Assembly (NCBI GenBank): GCA_000708835.1
Contig: DF237325.1
Coordinates: 26,203-90,202 of the forward strand
Length of the DNA stretch: 64,000 nucleotides
Direction of reading: 5' to 3'
Source: Klebsormidium nitens
Taxonomy: Eukaryota; Streptophyta; Klebsormidiophyceae; Klebsormidiales; Klebsormidiaceae
The notes below the pieces were generated by a model, which was not told the DNA's origin, ran no database searches, and saw nothing but the letters and a program-made list of their open reading frames with translations. Below are positions 1 through 12,275 of this stretch, piece after piece. A program made the position numbers and the translations under genes. Position 1 is the stretch's first letter. Every line of letters begins with the position of its first letter.

Positions 1-528
1 AAGTTCTCTCTCTCGGGGCAGTTGTCTCTATTTTGGGCTGTCTGATTGGAGCGATTATTTCCTCCGGTTGAGTTCCGCTGGTCCTTTTTCTTGGCTTACG
101 TCAAAGCCTTGGTTGACAGTGCTCAACGGGATAGCTGGAATGGTGGGTACTTGGAGCGTAACTTGTGCGGCTGGCATCCAGTCTCTAAAGCATAAGAGGA
201 CTCTGTAGTCGGCACTTGTCAAAGCACACGTCATCTGGGCACGGCTGGGACAAGCAGCTGCCCTCACACGCTAACAATGCCCTGAAGACCACCAACGAAG
301 TGAATCCTCTTTCTCACGTGTTGTGGACCTCATTGCTGCCGTGCCGAAAATGCTCTTGGGAATAGGGGAGAACCCTGCGCTTGCAAGCAGGTGACGTCAA
401 CATGTGTGCGTTTGCATCGCTTGGGAGGGCATCGAGGTGGAGGGCGGGCACAGTTACCCATAGAGTCCCCGAAGGGCTCTAGAAAACTTGCGTCAGGAAG
501 CTGCTGACGTCGAAGATCGTTCTCGCAG
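1..528. other. Intronic or upstream sequence of the PI4K gene
   Basis: No exon could be placed here with confidence. The stretch precedes the first recognisable PI4K exon and is probably intron. At about 417-455 it holds a degraded copy of the beginning of that exon, sharing the run GGAGGGCATCGAGGT, followed by an in-frame stop. Other open frames here look random. Confidence 0.4.
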
Positions 529-2753
529 GGCTCTGGAGGGCATCGAGGTAGAGGGCGGGGACTGTTATTTGCCGACGGCCCCCGACAAGCTGGTGGTGGG
601 CATACAGCGTGACAGCGGCGTCGCGCTCCAGTCGGCCGCCAAGGCGCCCTTCCTGCTGGCTTTCGACGTGCGGGACAGGACGGGGGATCCCTCCGCGGTG
701 CACACGCAGGGCTGCATCTTCAAGGTACGGTAAAAAGGATTTACTAAGGGAAACAATGGCTGCCTGGCCAGTAGGTTTACAGATCTGGAAAAGATTGTCT
801 GCCTGGCAACGAATGAGACGGACAACGAGGTTGCTTGCCCGACGAGGGACCACACGGAACGCAAACGCACGCCCGCTCAATGTCCCTAGTACTTGGACGA
901 AAACCGCGACTGTCCGCAGTATGCACTTGGTATTCATTTGCTATCTGACACTTTCATTTCAGGGGTGCGGAAAAACTTTGTACTTCGGCCTCTCGAAACG
1001 CAGTCGAAAGTTTGTTCACGGCTGAAAGAGGAGCTTAATGACCTTCAAAAATACAGCTCGCCGTGCGTCTGCTCGTGTCACAGCATCTTTTCCTCCCTGG
1101 CACGTGCGTCTCAAGGAATCAAGAAGTTTGCATCAAATACTTTGCGGAACCTGCTACTGACCAGAACCGCGGCCGCGATGCGAGCTTCGCGAGTGTCTAA
1201 TGACGTGTCACCTTGCGTCTGCTCGCAGGAGGGCGACGACTGCCGGCAGGACGTGCTGGCTCTCCAGGTCATCTCCCTCCTGCGCGACATGTTCGCCGCA
1301 GTACACCTGGACCTCTACCTCTGCCCGTACGGCGTTCTGCCCACCGGGTACGAGCGGGGGATCATCGAAATGGTGCCTAACACGCGCAGCCGCACCCAAA
1401 TGGGCGAGGTCACGGATCACGGCCTGTTTCAAATGTACCAGCAGGACTACGGGCCGGTCGGGAGTGCCGCGTTCGAGGCGGCGCGGAATAACTTCATTGT
1501 GAGTTCGGCGGGGTATGCGGTGGCGAGCCTGCTGCTGCAGCCAAAGGACCGGCACAACGGGAACCTGCTGTACGACAACAAGGTGAGACCCGGCCTCCCG
1601 TCATTGTTTCCTGCAGTCGCGCGTTCCACCATGTAATGTGTCTTGCACCGATCTCCAATCCGCTTCCCGTACAATTGCATCTGCGGTGGGTTTGCAGTGC
1701 AGCCCAACTGCGACAAGGGCCGTTGATTGACGTTTGTTTGCAAGTGGATCTGACTTGAGGACATTCTTTGGACATTTTGCCACTCCCGAGACGCAAGAAC
1801 TTTCCAGTAGAAGGGCGTGTGGCAGGACTTGAGCTTTTGAGTCGTTTCAACCTGTTCCGCTCCTCCGACGGGCGGCAGAAGAAGCATTCTCAAAATTTCC
1901 CGCCACAGTGTTCAGCTAGCTCTCAACTCTTGGACGGCAAAGCTTAAGTGCCAGCTTGCCCTGCGTGCAGGGCCGGCTGGTGCACATCGACTTCGGGTTC
2001 ATTTTGGAGATCTCGCCGGGCGGCAACATGCGCTTCGAGAGCGCCGACTTCAAGCTGAGCCACGAGATGACGCAGCTGCTCGACCCCAGCGGGGCCATGA
2101 GGAGCGACTCCTGGGCGCGCTTCGTCAGGTCAATTAACGCAGGGGGTTCCTATGTCTGATTTAATCAAGGGGCGTTGCTTTTAATGGTCCTGACTCCAAA
2201 GCTGCTTTTCAGTTTCGGGATGCTTCTGGGACCGATATTGCGAGTGGTATTCAGACCCTGTTTCGTCACTCTTTGTATGCCTGATCGCAGCGTGCCCGAC
2301 CAAGATCTCGTCGTTTCTTTCCGGTCCTCCTCGTCGTCATTGTGTTGTCAATTCGGTACTTCAATCCTTCCACAATCCAAGGCATAGTAGCTCTAAGCCC
2401 CTGCGTACCCCTGCTTCCACGCTTCGCGGCCCTGTGCAGCGCTTCTGCCCGAGCGGTCGGCCTTTTCACACTCCTAACGCCCATCTCTGTGCAGCCTGTG
2501 TGTGAAGGGCTACTTGGCGGCGCGCGTCCACGCGGAGGCCATCATCTCGACCGTCAATCTGATGGTCGACAGCGGCCTGCCCTGCTTCAGCCGGGGGGAC
2601 CCCATGGGCAACCTTCGCAAGAGACTGCACCTAGAAATGACGGAGAGGGAAGCCGCCAACTTCATGATCGCCACGTGTGAGGACGCGTACAACAAGTGGA
2701 CGACCTCCGGCTACGACGTCATCCAATACCTCCAGCAAGATATTCAGCACTGA
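529..2753 (+). CDS. PI4KA: Phosphatidylinositol 4-kinase alpha, C-terminal kinase exons (partial, 5' end outside window)
   Basis: Last four exons of a type III alpha phosphatidylinositol 4-kinase, which phosphorylates phosphatidylinositol at the 4-position, classically at the plasma membrane. Exons: 529-724, 1229-1582, 1971-2128, 2495-2753. Phases agree: 724/1229 and 1582/1971 are phase 0, and 2128/2495 splits a Ser codon. Visible in order: the N-lobe start (LVVGIQRDSG, SAAKAPF), the CIFK segment, GDDCRQDVLALQ, the catalytic loop KDRHNGNLLYD, the DFG-type motif HIDFGFI, and the PI4KA-typical tail ending in IQYLQQDIQH followed by TGA. Roughly 300 residues of a protein that is usually about 2000 long are present. 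The 529 acceptor is inferred from a CGCAG, so the true exon start is less sure than the others. A relic duplicate of its 3' part lies near 12.4-12.9 kb. Confidence 0.93.
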
Positions 2754-5175
2754 AACGTGCAGACCAGAACACATATGCTCGATCACAGCCGAGTTTTTGA
2801 AGACCAGTGCGTATGCGTTGCATATGTTAAATAAGAATTTGCAACTTCCATTCTCAGGTGTGCCTTTATTCAAACAAGTCTGAGAAGTTGAGAACAATGT
2901 GTCTCTGTTCGTTTGCCACAGCCGTTTCCGTTGGCAAGCTACCCAATGCTTATGGCGTTCGGTACGTCTATGGTCTTGAAATTGGCTGGCAGCTCCGATT
3001 GCAGCTGCATGCCCGCCTTGATTCCCGTGTCGATCACAAGCAAAGCGGCTTAGGTGCTGCAGAAAGATGAGTGGCATGCTAGGACATGTTGTAAGCTCTC
3101 CGCCGCTTTGTTTGTCGATCCACTTTGTGACATTCGTTGGTACCGTCAATTGAGTCCACTCCAGCCACAGCACGCATTCGGTATTGATCTTGTTACTAAT
3201 TATGCAACCGTCCCATAACTTTGGCGCAACACAACATGTACGGAACCGATCGCAGCGTGCCCGCGCTAGCATGTGGCTGATTGATCCAAATCCATCAATG
3301 CTTTTGGAGATCCAAACTCTGAAACTCACCGGGGGCGGCTCTCCTCAGGGTAATGATTCATGCAAGTCAGTTCGACTCTCGTTGTATTGTCACAGTTATA
3401 CATCGCCACCAGGCACTGTTGGTGCCCACTGACCCAGCATCCGAGCGCCTTTAAAGCGTTCAACCTAGCGCATTCGAGTGCCTTGAGCACTCACCCAACG
3501 CGCCAGTACCATCGGCAGTTCAGAAGAAGCGGTACCGTACCAGCAGCGACAACACCAAACATGGGGGTTGGAAAACCATACGTAGAACACTAGAAGGGAT
3601 ATAAGTACGTACGAACATGACAGTAACTTGATTGGCAATTATAGCCTTTTACTTGCCTCCCTTGGGACATCATACGATTGACATGGCCCAAAAACGGAGG
3701 CATTTTCATTCGTGATATCCTATCCTTTTTATTTCGGAACCCTTACCGGGTTGACCGCGTTGAGCGACTACCCCCCCCTTAACCCCGGCAGTTTCCCTGC
3801 TTCGAACACCGGAGATTTTGAACCCCGTACTAAACCCTTCATCGCAAAACTTTCAAGGGTTCCGAGGACATTCTAGTTGAAATGATGGCGGCATGGATTC
3901 ATGGAATGATGACATGGACATTATGCACATTCTGGCCCACGCCTGGCCAGCTTTTCCGCTCAGGCAGCGCTGTCATGCACACTGCACACGCAGCATGCAC
4001 ACGTACTGCACAACGCAGTCAACAGAGTAGCCAAGTAATATTAGTGCTACCGGTATGCAGTCAAAAGTAGTAGTGCAATGCGGTCAACAGTAGTGCAATG
4101 CAGTTGACAATTACAATGGTGACGTGCAGGCTGATCAGGAACATCATATAGGTCGGTATACAGGACCCTGGCCAAAGATGCCGTGGATTTCGGGGTGAAC
4201 ACCAAAGAAGTTCTGCCACTCGAAGGGCGAGGGACCAAGGATTACACAGCAGCCGGGTCTCATGCAAGTTGCCGAGGGGTTTTGTCCAGGCCTGCATTCA
4301 CTTGTGCAGCTTCGCATGAAGCCGGGTTTTAGCTGCCACCAGACATAATGTGGTGGCAACAGCTATCAGACCTTAGCCCCTCTTCTGAGAGAATGGTCTT
4401 TCTTGGTTGTTGGTGGTGCGATGTGCAGCAGACGCGATAGGCCACAGATTCAAAGGCGCACTGACCATGGTCGTCATCTGCAGGAGGATGCAGACTCTAG
4501 TTTGACTGCAGCTATGACCTAAGGTGAGAGGTCATAGCGATTGAGGGTCAACAACGAGCAGTCTCTCCAAGCTCTCAAAGTTGCTGCATCGAGCAGTGGG
4601 AACTTGAGCGGCCATCAACAAGCAGGACCGCTCCACCATGTTTCTTGTCCCGAGGTAGAGCTTCAAACCGACTAACATGTGAGTAGGCACCTCGCTTGGA
4701 TCGTAGACTGCGCTACGGGGCGCATTACTTCAACCCTTGAGATCTGAGATTCCCAGCAGATGAAAGAGGATTCGGAGCACCTGTGTTGTGGGGTCACAAG
4801 CTACTGGTGCCGTTCCTTAAGCAATTCACAATGAGGTTACCCCAATCACTACAATATTCCCAGCTTCATTCTAAATCTATGAAGACTGCCTACTTGCTTT
4901 TGGTGACAGACTGCCAATCTGCCTTTCTACGTTCTTCTTCTCTACACTCTCGACGCACTCTGCCACAACGGACGTCTACTGCTTGTTGGACCCTGCCAAG
5001 TTGAGAGTGTAGCACAAAGAAAACAAGGCTGGCTCTTCACTTGTGGTGCCCCACTGAGATGTTGCATCAAGCTCCTTGACATGAACCTCTTACCTCAGTA
5101 GTTTGCCGAGGTTTGGAAAGGCTCCCCCAGGAAGCAAAGCATACCCCTTCTTTGCAGAGAATAGCGGGCATCAAC
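2754..5175. other. Intergenic region between PI4KA and the thaumatin-like gene
   Basis: No convincing gene. Open frames are short and in several overlapping phases. The segment 3048-3215 has a similar copy at 12752-12900. A small direct repeat built on GTAGTGCAATGC lies at about 4068-4107. The right part should contain the thaumatin-like gene's promoter, but I see no clear core element. Confidence 0.5.
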
Positions 5176-8100
5176 ATGACGTACCTTTGGAAAGCACGGT
5201 CGACGGGGCTCCTTGTAGCCCTGGCCCTGCTTGCGCTACCAAAGCAATGCCGCTCTGCTTCAACATTGGTTCCGCCCCCAGGTCAGTTCCCATATCAGTC
5301 ACAACATCTTCTAAACTCTTCTGACCTCTTCATCTTCTTCATGGCGGCTCGCCAGCTTGGCTTTTTGATAGTAGGCTTTGGAGGGTTCGGGAAGACTGTG
5401 CTCTGTCTTAACAGCTTGATCAGGTACCATTATGGACTTTCCTTTGCAGTTCTGCTTCGACCGGTGATTTGAAGGGCGCCGTCCAGAGGACTGGAACTTG
5501 AGCAGAGAATAATCCAAGGATTGATACTGCTGTCAGACTGGTTGATTCCTTTGTGCCTGCTCCGACAGTCAACCGCTCCTACGTAGTCCCCAGGACTTGA
5601 ACTTCTTTCACAGTTAGAATTGTTTTTTCCAGCAAATCTTGTGTCTGACCTTCCTGTTCCGTGTTGACCTGCATGAGGGGTTCAGGTTTGGCCGACATGT
5701 CATTTTGATCACATGGCAGCTTGAGGAACCCTCATCGCTATGAGCAACAAGGGCGCGGAACACAAGTCAAAATCTTCAAGCTTGTTGTTGTGCACTCTTC
5801 TGGTTTCAACTGAGGAGCGGTACTTGCCTGGTATGGGGTCGCTGGACCGATTCTGACTCTCAAGACAAAAGATCGGCCTTCTGTAAAAGCTAGCCCCCTT
5901 CTACTTTGCAGCTATCTGCCCGGACAGCGGCTTCCCAAACCAGGCAAGTTTGATCACCAGCTCTCTGATTGCAGATTACATGTCACCCCTGGTTGTGGGT
6001 GGGCCTCTTGACTTGAAAGTCGAAGGCTGCGTGCACGCATGGATTCAATGCCTTGGAGACCTCATGGGGAAAACATCAGGAGCTAGCTTTCACGCCGATG
6101 GTTGCAGGCGATCACTTTGTTTTATGGCCTGCTCACACCTTTGAGAAATGTTATGAATGACCAAGTTCGCTACATGGCATATTGACTGGGAGTTTGGCAC
6201 CGGATTGTAGCTTCTCAAACTGCTCCATGAGCTTTGGATATCCTCGGATGTGGTTATGCTGACTTTCCTTCGCCAGAGGTTCATCAGTGATCACTCTGCC
6301 TGATTCGTTACCATCTTCAGTTTGGCTCAGCTTCAAACGTCATCAATCTATTGGCGGTTCTACATCCTCAATCAACTGATCAGCTTATGGGTCATAGTCA
6401 TTAACAATGCAGTAATCAAGGATTCCGTTGAAGTAACGCGACATGTCCATTTGCTTCTGCAGTGCTTCACCGCGGATCGCAGTGACTTCGTCTGCTGCAC
6501 CGCTGAGTGCGGACCCGTAACTGATAACCAGGCCACTTGCTTGGACGAGCAAACCGGGGCAACTGCAACCTCAACTTCAAACCCGCCCCCGCCGCCTCCG
6601 AACCTGCCTGCAAACCCGCCCCCAATTCCAACTCCAACCCCATCCCTAACCACAACCCCAACCCCAACCCCAACTCCAACCGCAACCTCGACTCCGACAC
6701 CAAACCCAATCGCATCTGTCCCCAACGGCGAGCTTGTTCCCAGCTTGGGGACGCCTGCGCCAGCCACTATCAGCAGTGCCCCTGAGGGATCCCCCGACGC
6801 CCTTGCCCCCACTTCCCCCCCGGCACAAGCACTCGCACCAACAGCCCAACTGGTTACCGCTACCGCTCCGTCGCCCAGTTCCTCGACAAGTACTGCATCT
6901 TCACCTTCACCTGCTAGCGGACCTGGTAACCCGCCACCTAACCAGAGTGCAAACCCCCCTGCATCAGGTGAGCAACTGGGATTGGAGAGTAGATGGGGAG
7001 GACTTCCCCGAGGAGTCTTTTTTGGAGTTGATTGACTGTAGGAGAACGACGAAAGACTGGCAGGAAATGCAGAGATACTCATCTTCTGGCATGATACTTT
7101 CCCCGTTGCTTACGTTGGGGTGAGGGCGGTAGAGAAGCCCAGCAGATTGCGGGATTTGCGCCTTTGTTGCACGGTGAGACGGCCTTCGCAATTTTACCCG
7201 CACGGCTTGCCCTGTCGGAACTTCGTGTACTTTTTTTCTCTGCGGAGCTCCCACGGTTGGGGGCCAACGTGCTCTAACTGACATGAACGGTAGACAATTG
7301 GAAAAGCAAAGCTTGGGTGTTTCTGTGCTATGCTGTTTCCCCCATTTCTGGTCTCTCATCTGGTACGATCGTTTTTGGCAGTAAACCCCGGCCCCTCGAC
7401 GACACGTCTTCTTGACATGTTTCAAAATCCTTCCGATACGTTCAGAAACTTGCAACCAAGGGTGCATTCTTCGTGTGTGGGCTTCTTGGGTAACTGCTCG
7501 AGCCTGAGTCTTGCACCCATCGGTGGGACGCACAGGGTCCGCTTCACCTTCCCCAACTTCGCCGCACCACTCATTTCCGCGCACATAGCCGCCTTTGCCG
7601 TTTCCCCTCTCCTCATCTCACCCGCAAAGCGCACCCCCCCAAGAAGATCCATCTTCAAGCCATCACGTCACAGGCACCCCCCCACCACCCTTCCGGGGAT
7701 CCACCCCCCCGCTTGGAAACCCCACTGCGTCGCCCCCCCCCGGTACGACTCTGAGGGCCTTCACGACGGTTACCTCGGAAACCCCCCCACCGCCTCGCTC
7801 ACAACCAGCCCCCCGAACAGCCATCCACCTCCGCAGGGGGTTGCGCCCCCCCCGCCGAAGGTGTCCGCCCCGCCTCCGCCGGTCGTGAAAGCACCCCCCC
7901 CGCCACGAGGTCGCGAAATCCCCCCCGCCGCCCGAGCAGGGAGCACCCCCGCCGCCCAAGCGGGCACCTCCACCGCCCCGACAGGCGCCCCCGCCGCCAG
8001 GTGAGCAAGATTTGCGAATTGCATTTTCCGACAGTCAGCAAATCGATCGTCACTCTGAGCATGTCTTGTGGCTTTAGGCCACCGTAAAACCCAAGCAGGA

Positions 8101-9501
8101 TGTTGAAAGCATCGGCGGCGCATCTATAGATTCCGGTGGGGCTCGTTTCTTCTAAGTCTTGGTCTCTCCCATTTCTTGACCGGGAAGGCGACCCTAACCA
8201 ACGCGTGCGTCCCCTCACCTAAGTCTGTCTGCTATCAACCTGCTTTCTGGGTCCTTCCAATGCGTGAGCGGTTCCTCGCCCCGACTCAGCCGTGCTCCTC
8301 TCGCGCGCATCTAAATCCGGAAGCACACGAAGGACACTAACCTGATTGGTCAGCCTGACGAAACCCGTCTTCCCTGCCTGCAGTTCCAACCAACCGCACC
8401 TTCACCGTCCGCAACAACTGCGCCCAAACGGTCTGGGTCGCCCAGTTCAGCGTCCCGGGCTACACCCCGTTGACCACCACCTCGAACCTAACCCTAACCA
8501 CCGGCCAAACCGCCGTCTTCACAACCGACAACACCTGGATCGGTCGCATCTGGGGGCGGACCAGATGTGGGGGATCCCCTTTCCGCTGCGCCACGGGCGA
8601 CTGCAACGGCGCCACGTGTGCCAAGGGCGTGACGGGGCAACCTCCGGCCACGCTCGCGGAATTCACGCTCGCGCAGCCTCGGGGTTTGGACTTCTATGAC
8701 GTCAGCGTGGTTGACGGGTTCAACCTGCAGATACAGGTACGGAAGAGACTTTCCTTTTATCCAGATTGTTTGGAAACCTGTAATAACTAGGAGGGCCGTT
8801 ATGAAAACGAGAGCGCGATGGGGGAGATGCGTGATCTTACCTGACAATTGAGGGAAGTCGATTAACCATTTTGAATCGTTATACATCGATCTCCAACTCC
8901 TTGTTAAAGACGTCAGTTCTTGAGTTCTAATTGTTGAGCTCAGGCAGGTGGTACGACCATGGCTGACTCTCAACTATTATGATCGTCCTATAGACCCTTG
9001 CAGAGCGCAGCGACAGCTCCGTGATTTTGCAAGCCAGTGTGAAAAGCACCTACAATCCTCGGTATTTGTCCCGTCTTGGATTTGTCCGGTTTCGACCTCG
9101 TTTTGAATCCAGAATTAGTCATGCAAGCTTCGTTTCTCGCGCAGATCAAGCCGAGCAAGTCCAGCTGCCCCACGATCGGCTGCGTCGCCGACCTGGTTAA
9201 CAACGGCGCCTGCCCGGCGGTCCTCCAGAAGAAGGACGCCTCCGGAAAAGTTGTCGGGTGCTACAGCGCGTGCTCCGCTCCAGCGATGACGACCTCCCCC
9301 GACCGCCCCAAGTACTGCTGTACTGGGAACTACAGCCTCCCCGGGCCGTGCCAGGCGGTGCACCCCGACCAGTTTTCCTCCGTGCTCAAGACGGCTTGCC
9401 CCACGGCGTATAGCTATGCGTACGACGAGAACAATAACAGCCTCTCCCAGTGCCCCGGGGGCTCCGGTGACTACGATATATTCATGTGCTGGGGGGCGTG
9501 A
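5176..9501 (+). CDS. Secreted thaumatin-like (PR-5) protein with N-terminal Cys-rich module and Pro-rich linker
   Basis: Proposed exons: 5176-5281, 5912-5943, 6463-6967, 7674-8000, 8384-8736, 9145-9501, giving about 559 residues. The ATG begins a signal peptide (hydrophobic GLLVALALLALP, residues 11-22). Residues about 37-85 form a small six-cysteine module containing a CC pair (FVCCTAECG). A long Pro/Thr/Ser linker follows, then a full thaumatin domain from TFTVRNNC to YDIFMCWGA and TGA. The thaumatin part has 16 cysteines, as in large PR-5 proteins, and the DFYDVSVVDGFN acidic-cleft region. Intron 2 has a GC donor (CAG then GCAAGT at 5944). Exon 4 (Pro-rich) has a TGA at 7886-7888 in the frame set by its borders, while PPPP repeats continue in a neighbouring frame, so base errors at poly-C runs or an unplaced intron are likely. 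PR-5 proteins act in the apoplast or cell wall, often in defence. The thaumatin exons are very sure, the exon 2 and 4 models less so. Confidence 0.88.
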
Positions 9502-9617
9502 GGGCGATAACAGCTTGTGAGGCTGTGGGTCCTAGAAACGCCAGGATTACTTCGAGCCTGATCGAAGTACTTGTGTCGAAGTATAGCTATTCTTCGTGAG
9601 TTGTTTTCAGAGAGTCA

Positions 9618-9623
9618 AATAAA
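9618..9623 (+). terminator. Poly(A) signal AATAAA of the thaumatin-like gene
   Basis: Canonical AATAAA 117 bases after the TGA of the thaumatin-like gene, a plausible 3' end for its transcript. Confidence 0.55.
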
Positions 9624-9740
9624 GGGTGCAATCGCGGAGTATAGCTCGAGATGAGAAAGCATCTCATCGGGTTGGACGCTGAATTAGAAGACCTTCAAAG
9701 CTTTCAAAAGACAGCATAAGTAGCTAGGCGTTCTGGACAC

Positions 9741-9881
9741 ATTGTTCGGTCTTGCCAAAAGCAGATTGAAAGATTTGCTTTAGATCATCGAGTTGAGGTA
9801 GAAGCAGGTCACCTTATTCGTTCTTGCCAAAAAGAGATTGGAAGATTTGCTTTAGATAATCGAGTTGAGGTATGAGCAGGT
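9741..9881. repeat. Two-copy direct tandem repeat, period 72
   Basis: Copy one is 9741-9809 and copy two 9813-9881. Both share TTCTTGCCAAAA-like starts, AGATTTGCTTTAGAT and TCGAGTTGAGGTA. They differ by a handful of substitutions. No coding potential is seen. Confidence 0.85.
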
Positions 9882-12275
9882 TAGACTGAAGGTTAGAGAT
9901 GTTGGGTAGGCTAATGATTGCTTAAAAAGCTATTTTGCGTTTGTTACAAACCATAGCCTTTATGGATCATGCAGACCAGTGCACAGACATAGCTAGACTT
10001 ATCGATAGCGGTGAAGCTGACCTGGAGTAGGGAAATTAATCCAGATAACTAGGGCCTTGCCTGGTTTAGTCAGTTTATTGTTGTTTTTGGTAAATACGTT
10101 ATGATGGATTGACGCTTGCAGAGAAACTGACATGCGGCTTCGTCGTACGTTGACAGTTAACCGGCAATCAGCTAGAATAAAATATCTCCTTTTGAACTCC
10201 AATCTTCCATGCATTTTGTTCGTCTTGGCGCCATGTACGCCCACGTGCAGGTGCTTCAATGTATAAAAGACGTATGAAAAGTGACCGTCTCGATTGCCGA
10301 CAACGACGACTTGGGTGGATGACATAGCCATGCAGTCGAAACACTGAGCTCAATATGCACAGGGCACTTTCGCAATCAACCAAGGCCCAACCAGACCGGC
10401 CTGGTTGACGGGCCTCAACCGGGGTCTGGTTGACCGTCAACCGGGCAGGGCGTGGTTGGGATCGACTTCTCCAGGACTGGTTGACGTCAACCATGACCGG
10501 TTGATCGTCAACCGGGGCGGGACTGGTTGACGGTATTCTTGACCAGAGCACGGTTGACCACCAATCAGGGCGGGCCCGGTTAATGGTCAGCCACAGAATG
10601 CTTGGCGCCTGGTTGATGATTGGTTGAGCAGAAGGAGGAAACGTGTACAGTCGTTAGAAAAAACTAGCGAGATCAACCGGGCAGGTTGCACCGTCGCAAG
10701 GTACAACGACTCTTACAGGAAAAGAGGAGTCAAGCTCAAGAGAGTCGGCAAATTCTCAGAAGGCAATCGAACCAGGCAAGTCCAAGATTACCAACACACG
10801 CAGCAGCCTTCCCTGAATCAGACGAAGCGCCGAGTAAGGAAACCGTGTTACCGGAAAGCCTTGCCATTCAGCGTTTCAACCTTGGTCATGACATAGACTG
10901 CCGAGAAATGCGGATACCGTTGCAGGAGCCGCGAGGAAGCAACTTCATCCATTGTCCGACCAGGAAGTCAGAATAACGCGTGACAACGATCAGGTTGGAA
11001 CATGTACGTGCAGAACGCTTAGGCAGAATCTTTGGAAGCCTTGAAATACGAGCTCCTTCCAAGATACACAACAAGTGCCCAATACAGAAGTCTGTTTCCT
11101 TCCATTACCAAGAGCGTCTCGCTGCATCGACGACTGTCCTAGTTTATCCCTAGGCCGATGACGCCTTCTATTGTGAGTGTACGACCTGCCAAGAGAAACA
11201 AGGAGGAACACGTAAAACTCAACCCGAGCCGCTTTTATTGCAGAGGAAGGGCCCAAGCATTCACAGCAAGCTCAAGGCGGGGTGCCAATGAAGTACGAGA
11301 CGCGCTTCATTCGTGCACTCGTTGCTTCTTCGCCACGAGCGTGAGGTGCAGATTCAAACCGGAGAATTTCAATCCGATGCCCAAACGCCGACGTTCGTTT
11401 CTGACGTCTCCCTTCTCGGACCTTTCTCAAGCTTCCGCCCCGGAACATGTTGTAAGTTGGAACGGGATAAGATATGTGAGACGAAGTGCGAAAGTCCGAA
11501 GCGTCTGATGTTTCTCATAATATTCACGATCGTTCCCCATCATCCATTACGGAATTGGCCGCCACTCTAGAAAGGCAGCATCCTTACCGCAGTGTTCTGT
11601 CCCCTGATCATGAGCTTCCGTTTTTTCCGTTGGGGTCGCACGCTCTGGAGATCCAGACTTCCCGCTGACCGGTAAAGTGCACTATCCTTTGCGAGTTCTG
11701 CAGAATAGACAAGAGAAAGAGGGACTCGGGTAGGTTCATCGATGCACAACGAAAACTTTAGAGCAGTCCGTCCGCAGTTCAATCCCGGAATCCTGCCTTG
11801 TTTACAGAATGCCGTGTCGCTTAGATAACTGTGAGAAGAGTACTGTCGTAATGGTTTGCGGCAAGTAGAGGTGGGGGGGAGATCGAGTATTGTGAGATGT
11901 TTTGAAATTTCCGAAGGTTACGGGGAAGAGAAAATACTTGTTTGAGACATGTAGACGTGGCGCCCACTCGAAGGGCCGTTCTTCTGGCGGTGAGGAATTC
12001 TGGCCATCTAATTTTCTTTGCTGACGTGGCAAGCTGTGAGTGGTCAGCGACTGGCTGTCATTTCCGTCACTATTTCCTTTCGCTTCGGTTCCGTGCCAAG
12101 GATTTTCGTTCCGGTTAGTACGTCGCCCAGACGTCGTGCATTCGAAAGCAACATGTTCCCACAAAAGAAGTGAGAGCGTTCTTCACTTGGCCGGAGCGCC
12201 TCGAACCGAAAGTTGAACAGCTGCCTGGTGGGCCCTAGCGTAGCGCGGCGGGGAGGATGCTCTCCCAGAGTATGA
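9882..12275. other. Intergenic region without a recognisable gene
   Basis: Apart from the palindrome array, nothing could be assigned. Open frames of 70-140 codons occur on both strands (for example 10624-10976 and 11158-11508) but lack family motifs or matching splice sites. Confidence 0.45.
10376..10640. repeat. Array of palindromic GGTTGAC/GTCAACC units
   Basis: TTGAC cores or their complement GTCAA occur at 10405, 10430, 10436, 10481, 10486, 10507, 10527, 10539 and 10554. Several are arranged as back-to-back palindromes such as GGTTGACGTCAACC (10479-10492) and GGTTGACCGTCAACC (10428-10442). Each unit sits in a GC-rich spacer. TTGAC is the core of the plant W-box bound by WRKY factors, so a regulatory role is possible. 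A decayed satellite is the alternative. Confidence 0.75.

Noticed and set aside
6620-6720. Telomere-like CCCTAA/CCCCAA repeats
   Set aside because: The words are irregular, in frame as TPTPTP codons and inside an exon; not an interstitial telomere.
6372-7082. Long - strand frame of 236 codons rich in Gly and Val
   Set aside because: It is the complement of the Pro/Thr-rich exon of the thaumatin-like gene; its composition follows from the repeat.
10624-10976. Two overlapping basic frames
   Set aside because: Both lack motifs and run through low-complexity sequence next to the palindrome array.
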